Shown: positions 58,636 through 64,000 of the stretch, one piece after another
Numbering within the stretch: the stretch's first letter is position 1
Layout: the number at the start of each line of letters is the position of its first letter
From: Corynebacterium faecale
GTDB lineage: Bacteria; Actinomycetota; Actinomycetes; Mycobacteriales; Mycobacteriaceae
Assembly: GCF_030408735.1 (NCBI RefSeq)
Contig: NZ_CP047204.1
Coordinates: forward strand, 496,001-560,000
Direction of reading: 5' to 3'
Length of the DNA stretch: 64,000 bases
Notes under the pieces: generated by a model
Told to the model about the DNA's origin: nothing
Seen by the model: only the letters and a program-made list of their open reading frames with translations
Database searches by the model: none
Position numbers and translations under genes: made by a program

Positions 58636-59277
58636 ATGGCACAGGATTACAAACAACTGTTTCAGCTGCTGTATGAGGAGTTCGGCGATCAAATCATTGA
58701 ACTGGCCAGGGAAGCAGTTGATAATAGACGGCCACACCAGCCGAATCATTTGAACGGGACAGATGACGAGGTTGTCTCTGATAGTGATGAGAATCTGGGG
58801 GATGACCTGAGAGAAGATCTTGAGGGTTCATCACAAGTGAACTATCACGATGCTGCAGACTTCGAGAGAAACTTTGTGCAGCAGTTGCAGGTTAATGCGG
58901 TGAGGGACTCCGGCGATGTCGTAGTCGCACTGCAACATCTGATTCTGATGGCCGGCGAAGTGGCTAAGTTCGATTCTGCCCAGCAGACGGTTCGAGTAGG
59001 AATCGCAGCGGAGCGGGATGTGGCCCTAGCGAAGATCGAGATGCAGAAGACCGTATTAATCGACTACCTGGATAAGTCCTTTGATGAGCGGAAAGAGAAC
59101 TTCCGCCGGCTATTCACAGTGGTTGATGATGCTCTGGAAAAGGACAATATCCAGCAGCTGGCGATGGGACTGGATGGCATACTCCGACTGGCGGAAACTT
59201 CGCCGTTCAAGGACCTTGAGTCCATTGAATCAACAACGTCTGCGCTCAACGATCCCAATCATCAGTGGGATTTCTGA
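58636..59277 (+). CDS. Partner protein of the cassette, unknown function
   Basis: A 213-residue soluble, acidic protein starting two bases after the previous stop. N-terminal helix (DYKQLFQLLYEEFGDQII), a disordered acidic linker, then long helices (about 95-190) including EMQKTVLIDYLDKSFDERKE and NIQQLAMGLDGILRLAETSP. I recall similar C-terminal sequences in unannotated bacterial proteins beside glycine-zipper membrane proteins, which supports a conserved two-gene unit; no name is known to me. TTTAGGC-type spacing implies translational coupling. Confidence 0.62.
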   Translation: MAQDYKQLFQLLYEEFGDQIIELAREAVDNRRPHQPNHLNGTDDEVVSDSDENLGDDLREDLEGSSQVNYHDAADFERNFVQQLQVNAVRDSGDVVVALQHLILMAGEVAKFDSAQQTVRVGIAAERDVALAKIEMQKTVLIDYLDKSFDERKENFRRLFTVVDDALEKDNIQQLAMGLDGILRLAETSPFKDLESIESTTSALNDPNHQWDF

Positions 59278-60447
59278 CTAGTCTGCATACTCAACCTTTA
59301 CCTCGCCGATGCCTGAGTTGATGTGGATGTTCAGCGGTGGGGCATCCATATCGGCACGAGCATTGAGGCCCTCCACGTCACAGTGTGCGGTGCCGATCCC
59401 GGTTGTGCAGGTGAGGTTGACGGGGATATTTTCTGGGAGGGTCACGTTGACTTCGCCCACCCCTGAGGACACCTGGAGGCTGTGTTCCTGCTCCAATGGT
59501 GTCAGGGCAGTCAGATCCAGGTTCAGTTCACCGATCCCGGAATTGTAGGTGTCCTGGAGATTGCCGTTGGTGGGGGTCAGTGACAACTCTCCGAGTGCAG
59601 TCCCGTCGCCCAGGTCCGTGTCAATGTTGTACACCACTGCTCCGAGCATCATTGAAGACACCACGCCAGCCACCAGGAACCCGCCGAGCACCCAGGGCCA
59701 GACGCGCTTCTTTTTCTTCTCCGGCGGTTGGGGAACGTGCTGGATATCCCAGGTGTTGTAGGTGGGTGCCAGGGGATCCCAGGCGGGGGTTTCCTCCCGG
59801 TACTGCTGGGCAAAGGGGGCACTGTATCCGCTGACCGGATCCATGCTGCTCAGATCCGGTTGGGGCTGTGGGTAGATATTGGGGTTGTGGTTGGGAGTAG
59901 TCATTGTGGGGTCCTGTGTCGGGTCGTAACCATTGGCAAGTAATCCGAGAGGTGGGAGGGGTTGTTTCCGGTGCAGTCCCCACCACATCGCACCGAGGAG
60001 CACATAGGTGAGCAGGGAGGCGGAACCGAAGAATTCCATGGCGCCGGAGGTGAAGACCCCTGAGAAGAGAAGGAAGAAGATCAGCAGCCACCAGCCGTGG
60101 GTGCGGTCCTGTGGGTGGTCTGGTTTCCAGGTCGCCTCGAGAGGTGAGACCGGAACGGAATAGCGGGGCATGAGCATCCACGCCAGGAGGTAGGCGGCGA
60201 CACCGGCGCCGAGGAAACCGAACACCACAAACGCCAGGCGGACCAGGATGGGATCAACCTGGTAGCGGACACCTATTCCTTCACACACACCGGCAACCTT
60301 GGCGTTGCCGCCCTGCCCGGAGGGGAGGCGGACAGGGCGGGTGTGCCACATCTGGCTGAGAGCCCCGGTGACTTCCACGGCAGGGGAAGGTTCGGGGGTT
60401 TCCTGAGCGAACGGCATGAACCGGGGCTGCTCCTCATAAGTGCTCAT
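59278..60447 (-). CDS. PspC-domain membrane protein with LiaF-like C-terminus
   Basis: A 389-residue protein: the N-terminal cytoplasmic PspC domain (VAGVCEGIGVRYQVDPILVR, residues about 51-110) with its membrane helix, two to three further helices, a Pro-rich linker, another helix after KKKKRVWPWV (near 255), then an outer beta-rich domain with repeated GIGELNLDL/GVGEVNVTL/GIGEVKVEY units typical of envelope-stress proteins of the LiaF/DUF2154 type. Faces the kinase gene across a 115-base divergent region; a joint envelope-stress role is likely. Confidence 0.78.
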   Translation of the reverse strand: MSTYEEQPRFMPFAQETPEPSPAVEVTGALSQMWHTRPVRLPSGQGGNAKVAGVCEGIGVRYQVDPILVRLAFVVFGFLGAGVAAYLLAWMLMPRYSVPVSPLEATWKPDHPQDRTHGWWLLIFFLLFSGVFTSGAMEFFGSASLLTYVLLGAMWWGLHRKQPLPPLGLLANGYDPTQDPTMTTPNHNPNIYPQPQPDLSSMDPVSGYSAPFAQQYREETPAWDPLAPTYNTWDIQHVPQPPEKKKKRVWPWVLGGFLVAGVVSSMMLGAVVYNIDTDLGDGTALGELSLTPTNGNLQDTYNSGIGELNLDLTALTPLEQEHSLQVSSGVGEVNVTLPENIPVNLTCTTGIGTAHCDVEGLNARADMDAPPLNIHINSGIGEVKVEYAD

Positions 60448-60562
60448 AACGTCAATTGTGGCCCGGCGGGTGCGAAAACAACATGGGGGGAAGCCCTGAA
60501 CTTGACCGCCTCAGGGTGTTCCCTGATGGCCGGGCGAGAAGGCCACATGACAAGATCGAGGC

Positions 60563-61765
60563 ATGAGTAATACACCCGCGCCGTATACCCCGCAGCCAGC
60601 GGGGCAGCAGCTAGAACCGTTATATCCCAAGTTCACGCGCTCCCGTGAGGGACGCGTGGTGGCCGGCGTGGCCTCCGGACTGGCGCAGCACCTGGGTGTG
60701 TCACTGTTCTGGGTCCGGGCGGTGCTGATCATCTCCTCCCTTCTCAACGGTGTGGGGTTGGTGGCCTACGCACTGGTGTGGATATTCACTAAGATCGGGG
60801 AGAAGAAGAGGGAGGCGTCGATAAGCACCCCGCGCCCCGCGCGGATCACGTCCTGGTCGCTGGTTGCGCTCGCCATTGTCGGCGCCGGTGCCTCGCTCAC
60901 GCTCACCACCGGTTTTGGCTTGGCGACGTTCATTCCAATCGCCATCGTGGGCATCGGTGTGTTGATGGTGTGGATCGCCTACGACAGGGGGCTGGAGTCC
61001 AACACCAATATCGCCATCATTGCCGCAGGCGGGGTGCTGGTGCTCTCCGCGATCGTGGTGGTGGTGATGAACTGGGACGGACAGGCGAATTTCGTTGCGT
61101 CCCTGGCCACCGTGGTTCTCACCCTGCTCGGTGTGGCAGCTCTGGGCGTGCCACTGTGGGTTCGTCTGTGGGATCAGCTGGGGGAGGAACGCGCGCAGAA
61201 AGCGGCCGCCGATGAACGCGCCGATATCGCCTCGCGCCTGCATGATTCCGTGCTGCAGACCTTGGCGCTGATCCAGAAGCGCGCAGAGGACCCCGGGGAG
61301 GTGATGCGTCTTGCGCGTGGTCAGGAACGTGAGCTGCGGCAGTGGTTGTTTGACTCGCAGGATAAAACCCCGCAGACCACCGGTACTGTCTTCACCGCCC
61401 TGGAACGGGCATGTGGTGAGGTGGAGGATCTCTACGGACTGCGTATCGTGCCGGTGACCGTGGGTACTGATGAACCACTGACCGATGAAACCCACGCCGC
61501 GGTGCTGGCAGCGAGGGAAGCGTTGGTGAATGTGGCCAAACACGCCGGTGTGGATACCGCAGATGTGTATGCGGAGATCATGCTCGGTGAGCTGAGTATT
61601 TTTGTGCGCGACCGCGGGTGCGGATTTGATCCGGACAATATTCCCGACGGACACCATGGTCTGGCGGAATCAGTGCATGGCCGCGTTGAACGCGCCGGGG
61701 GGACGGTCCGGATTAAATCCGCGATCGATGACGGCACTGAGGTTGCCATCACGATGGGGGTGTGA
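60563..61765 (+). CDS. PspC-domain sensor histidine kinase
   Basis: A 400-residue kinase of the NarL-partner class. PspC domain (EGRVVAGVASGLAQHLGVSL, residues about 30-85), four more membrane helices, a dimerisation helix with the phospho-accepting His in DIASRLHDSVLQTLAL (near 225), and an ATP domain (AREALVNVAKHAG; VRDRGCGFD; GLAESVHGRVERAGG). It resembles the CgtS8 kinase position of C. glutamicum. Its partner regulator gene is missing: only six codons remain after the overlapping stop. The kinase itself looks complete. Confidence 0.83.
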   Translation: MSNTPAPYTPQPAGQQLEPLYPKFTRSREGRVVAGVASGLAQHLGVSLFWVRAVLIISSLLNGVGLVAYALVWIFTKIGEKKREASISTPRPARITSWSLVALAIVGAGASLTLTTGFGLATFIPIAIVGIGVLMVWIAYDRGLESNTNIAIIAAGGVLVLSAIVVVVMNWDGQANFVASLATVVLTLLGVAALGVPLWVRLWDQLGEERAQKAAADERADIASRLHDSVLQTLALIQKRAEDPGEVMRLARGQERELRQWLFDSQDKTPQTTGTVFTALERACGEVEDLYGLRIVPVTVGTDEPLTDETHAAVLAAREALVNVAKHAGVDTADVYAEIMLGELSIFVRDRGCGFDPDNIPDGHHGLAESVHGRVERAGGTVRIKSAIDDGTEVAITMGV

Positions 61766-61779
61766 GGATTGTCTTAGAC
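61762..61779 (+). pseudogene. Remnant of a response-regulator gene
   Basis: GTG at 61762 overlaps the kinase stop as GTGA, the normal coupling of such gene pairs, and the next codons read M-R-I-V-L-D, the start of a NarL-type receiver domain (usually MRIVLADD). The homology then stops, and the sequence becomes the 3' end of galU on the other strand. The downstream frame stays open for 273 codons but only as the antisense of galU. Confidence 0.55.
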
Positions 61780-62691
61780 GGTGTTGAGCGTTGCCGCGGC
61801 CTTCGCGATTGCGTTGCGCACGGTCTCACCGTAGACAGGGTGCTCCATGCCGAGTTCAATGCAGGCGACGATATAACCGCCTGGGTTCCCCAGATCATGG
61901 CGCTGACCAGAGTGGATCAGGATATGGACCGGGTGGCCTTCCTGTATGAGCAGGTCAATAGCATCGGTGAGCTGGAGCTCCCCGCCCTTTCCCGGTGTGA
62001 TGCGACGCAGGGCATCAAAGATGTGGCGGTCGAAGAGGTAACGGCCCGTGGCCACGAATGTGGAGGGTGCCTCTTCGATGGAGGGCTTTTCCACCATGCC
62101 CTTGACCTGTTTGACGGTGGGTTGGCCCTCAACATCAGCGATATCGAAGACACCGTATTTGGAAACCTCTTCCAGTGCCACATCCATCGCACACAGCACG
62201 GTTCCGCCGAACTGCCGCTGGACCTTGAGCATCTGGGAGGTGACACCGATCGGGAGGACCAGATCATCGGGGAGCATCACGGCGAAGATATCTTCATCGT
62301 CATCGAGAGCATTCTCGGCGAGACCCACTGCATGGCCGAGGCCCAGTGGCTTGTCCTGGACCACTCCCTGAACGGTGATGATGTCCGCTGCGCGGGAAAC
62401 CTTGAGGGCTTCCGTGGTTTTTCCTTTTTCCGCGAGGTGTTCCTGCAGTTCGGTGAAATCACCGAAGTGGGCGAGAATTCCATCTTTGGACGGCGCCGTG
62501 ATCACAGCCAGTCTCTGGGCACCGGCCTCGGCGGCTTCTTCCGCAACGAGCTCAATGCCGGGGGTGTCCACGACTGGAAGTAGCTCCTTGGGCACCGTCT
62601 TGGTGGCTGGAAGGAACCTGGTGCCAAGACCAGCAGCAGGGACAACAACGGTACGCAGACCGCTGGTGGGGGTGTGATTCGCTTTAACCAT
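61774..62691 (-). CDS. galU: UTP-glucose-1-phosphate uridylyltransferase
   Basis: Makes UDP-glucose for wall polysaccharides and trehalose. 305 residues with the nucleotide loop PAAGLGTRFLPATKTVPKEL near residue 20, DDLVLPIGVTSQML near 108, and VEKPSIEEAPS near 175. Its stop codon lies inside the response-regulator stub. TAAGAT sits six bases before the ATG. Confidence 0.93.
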   Translation of the reverse strand: MVKANHTPTSGLRTVVVPAAGLGTRFLPATKTVPKELLPVVDTPGIELVAEEAAEAGAQRLAVITAPSKDGILAHFGDFTELQEHLAEKGKTTEALKVSRAADIITVQGVVQDKPLGLGHAVGLAENALDDDEDIFAVMLPDDLVLPIGVTSQMLKVQRQFGGTVLCAMDVALEEVSKYGVFDIADVEGQPTVKQVKGMVEKPSIEEAPSTFVATGRYLFDRHIFDALRRITPGKGGELQLTDAIDLLIQEGHPVHILIHSGQRHDLGNPGGYIVACIELGMEHPVYGETVRNAIAKAAATLNTV

Positions 62692-62703
62692 TCATCAATC
62701 TTA
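62689..62703 (-). promoter_or_regulatory. Leaderless -10 element for galU
   Basis: Read on the reverse strand: TAAGAT (62703-62698), six bases, then ATG (62691-62689). No ribosome-binding site. Confidence 0.45.
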
Positions 62704-62862
62704 AGCGGGTGTGGCGTGAAGCGCCTGATTAATAGGGAATCTGAGGACCTCCTCAGGGGGTATATCCGATGCAGTTCACCGAATGAGAAACACTGGTTGA
62801 CATGCGGGGAATGACAAGAATGCGCCAGGCGGAGTATCACGATAAAGGATCAAGGTAAAGCA

Positions 62863-63945
62863 TTAAGGCAGTGCGTCAAGGCCGAGTAGTCCCGCGCTGA
62901 TACCGACAGTTGCCAGAATGACAGCGATGATGACCAGGAGGGGATTGGAATCAGCACTGGAACCTGAGCTTGCATCAGGCCCTGAGGCTGCAGCGCGTTC
63001 TGCCACGGTGATGGAGGTGGAGTCGGAGAAATATTCATGATCACTCAGGAACCTGATGGTGGTTTTACCAAGATCAAGGGCGGTGACAGTGGTGCCCACC
63101 GCGGTGGCAATGCTGTTATCACTGGATTCAAGGGTCCCGGGGAGATCGAAACCCTGGCCATTATGCATGATCACATCAGTTGATTCACCCGGTGCCAACC
63201 TGGAACGTGAAGGTGTGAGAGAGAAATGGCGGGTGATGTCTTCTTCCGGCACAGCGAGGCTGAGGGGAGTGTAACCATCAGACAGAGGTTGGGTAGATGA
63301 AGGCGCAGAGGAGTGGTGGGTGACGTAGAACCGATCCACCGCCCCGACGCCCACGTGCGAGTTGCTGGGATTGAGCACGTTATAGAGATGACCTGAATCA
63401 TTGTTGGATATGCCGTTGGAACGTCGCAGATAACGCTCCTCCCCATAGGTCAAAGATTTGAGGCAGGCTTCCACCGTGGCATGTCCCTGACAGAGGTTTT
63501 CTGCATAGGACTGCGATCCACCTGGCACAAAGGCAGTGAAGGGGCTGGTGTCATTGGCACGATCATGGGTGATGCGCCCGGAGTATTTCTCCTCCACAGC
63601 CCGCTGCACCGCGATCCGCTCCATATCCCCACTCCACTGGAGACCATTGACGTAATCATCCCGGGTCAACCCCTTTGAAGCGACAGCCTCCCGAAGTGAT
63701 CTGCCGTTGAAGGGCACATTCCTGTCATACATATCTGCACGAACCTGACGCAGATAGGGCAGTGACACACTCTGAACCTCAGTCTGAGCCAGGTTCACGG
63801 TGGTGCCGATCTCCACACCCGGCCCCAACTCCACATTGAGGCTTGTCGACGGTGCTGCCCCCACCGGGGCAGCGAGACTCGTGGTGAGGGCCACTGCGGT
63901 GGTGATGGCCGTGGCTACAGATATGAACAAGGATCGGATCTTCAC
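62863..63945 (-). CDS. Secreted CAP-domain protein with C-terminal membrane anchor
   Basis: A 360-residue exported protein. Signal peptide 1-31 (cleavage near VGAAPS). Residues about 60-210 form a CAP/SCP-like domain: SYAENLCQGHATVEAC and DSGHLYNVLNPSNSHVGVGA carry the conserved His/Glu-bearing blocks. Residues 235-315 resemble a bacterial Ig-like (Big_2) domain. A Ser/Gly-rich stalk leads to a membrane helix (NPLLVIIAVILATVGISAGL). Its role at the cell surface is unknown. The ATG lies 55 bases from the right edge of the window. Confidence 0.82.
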   Translation of the reverse strand: MKIRSLFISVATAITTAVALTTSLAAPVGAAPSTSLNVELGPGVEIGTTVNLAQTEVQSVSLPYLRQVRADMYDRNVPFNGRSLREAVASKGLTRDDYVNGLQWSGDMERIAVQRAVEEKYSGRITHDRANDTSPFTAFVPGGSQSYAENLCQGHATVEACLKSLTYGEERYLRRSNGISNNDSGHLYNVLNPSNSHVGVGAVDRFYVTHHSSAPSSTQPLSDGYTPLSLAVPEEDITRHFSLTPSRSRLAPGESTDVIMHNGQGFDLPGTLESSDNSIATAVGTTVTALDLGKTTIRFLSDHEYFSDSTSITVAERAAASGPDASSGSSADSNPLLVIIAVILATVGISAGLLGLDALP

Positions 63946-64000
63946 GGGAGCAACCGTATCCCGGGCAGAGTGGGGGAGAAGAAAGACAGTGGGAGTGCTA

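Noticed and set aside
61762..62583. 273-codon forward frame starting with the regulator stub
   Set aside because: After six codons it is only the antisense of galU; kept as a remnant, not as a gene.

Overview
The window looks like a chromosome segment of a Corynebacterium of the C. glutamicum / C. efficiens group. This rests on gene order and protein features recalled from that group, not on a database search. Supporting marks are the secY-adk-map-infA-rpsMKD-rpoA-rplQ-truA order, an ESX-4-like type VII secretion locus beside rplM-rpsI-glmM, WhiB/SigD/RsdA/GuaB/GuaB3/GuaA in the mycobacterial order, and many start codons that sit 6-8 bases after a -10 hexamer (leaderless mRNA pattern).

Layout. 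1-4038: left-reading end of a 4-cresol-type catabolic cluster: P450 (creJ), a split PEP-synthase-like phenol phosphorylating enzyme (creI, creH; creH is cut by the window edge) and a divergently placed IclR regulator (creR). 4389-13077: secretion and translation housekeeping (secY, adk, map, a secreted L,D-transpeptidase, infA, rpsM, rpsK, rpsD, rpoA, rplQ, truA). 13136-27559: a large membrane protein followed by the ESX-4-like locus eccB, FAD oxidase, PGPGW membrane protein, mycP and eccD (reverse), eccC, a T7SS-associated protein and two WXG100 proteins. 28044-34042: Apd1/sucrase-ferredoxin-like protein, rplM, rpsI, glmM and a three-gene unit that resembles a type VII substrate module. 34073-43807: an alpha/beta hydrolase fold protein lacking its nucleophile, alr, tsaE, an AAE-type permease, a proline iminopeptidase, tsaB, rimI, tsaD and the NAD(P)HX repair enzyme. 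43862-50875: a hypothetical gene, CIRCE-controlled groES-groEL, a succinate-semialdehyde dehydrogenase, a WhiB protein, sigD-rsdA and a DUF5319 gene. 51121-56569: guaB, guaB3, a YdcF-type membrane protein and guaA. 56721-63945: a small hypothetical, a two-gene cassette of unknown function (EF-hand/glycine-zipper membrane protein plus coiled partner), PspC-domain protein, PspC-domain sensor kinase with only a stub of its response regulator, galU and a CAP-domain secreted protein.

The most unusual items are: (i) the two-gene cassette at 57230-59277; (ii) a response-regulator remnant of six codons fused against the end of galU at 61762-61779; (iii) the type-VII-linked substrate-like module at 31810-34042; (iv) a strong 11-8-11 palindrome with extra CCATCAGG repeats in the divergent eccD/eccC promoter region; (v) enzyme-fold proteins without their catalytic residue (34073-34960, and GuaB3 at 52788-53960). 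No tRNA, rRNA, CRISPR array, insertion sequence or prophage was recognised.
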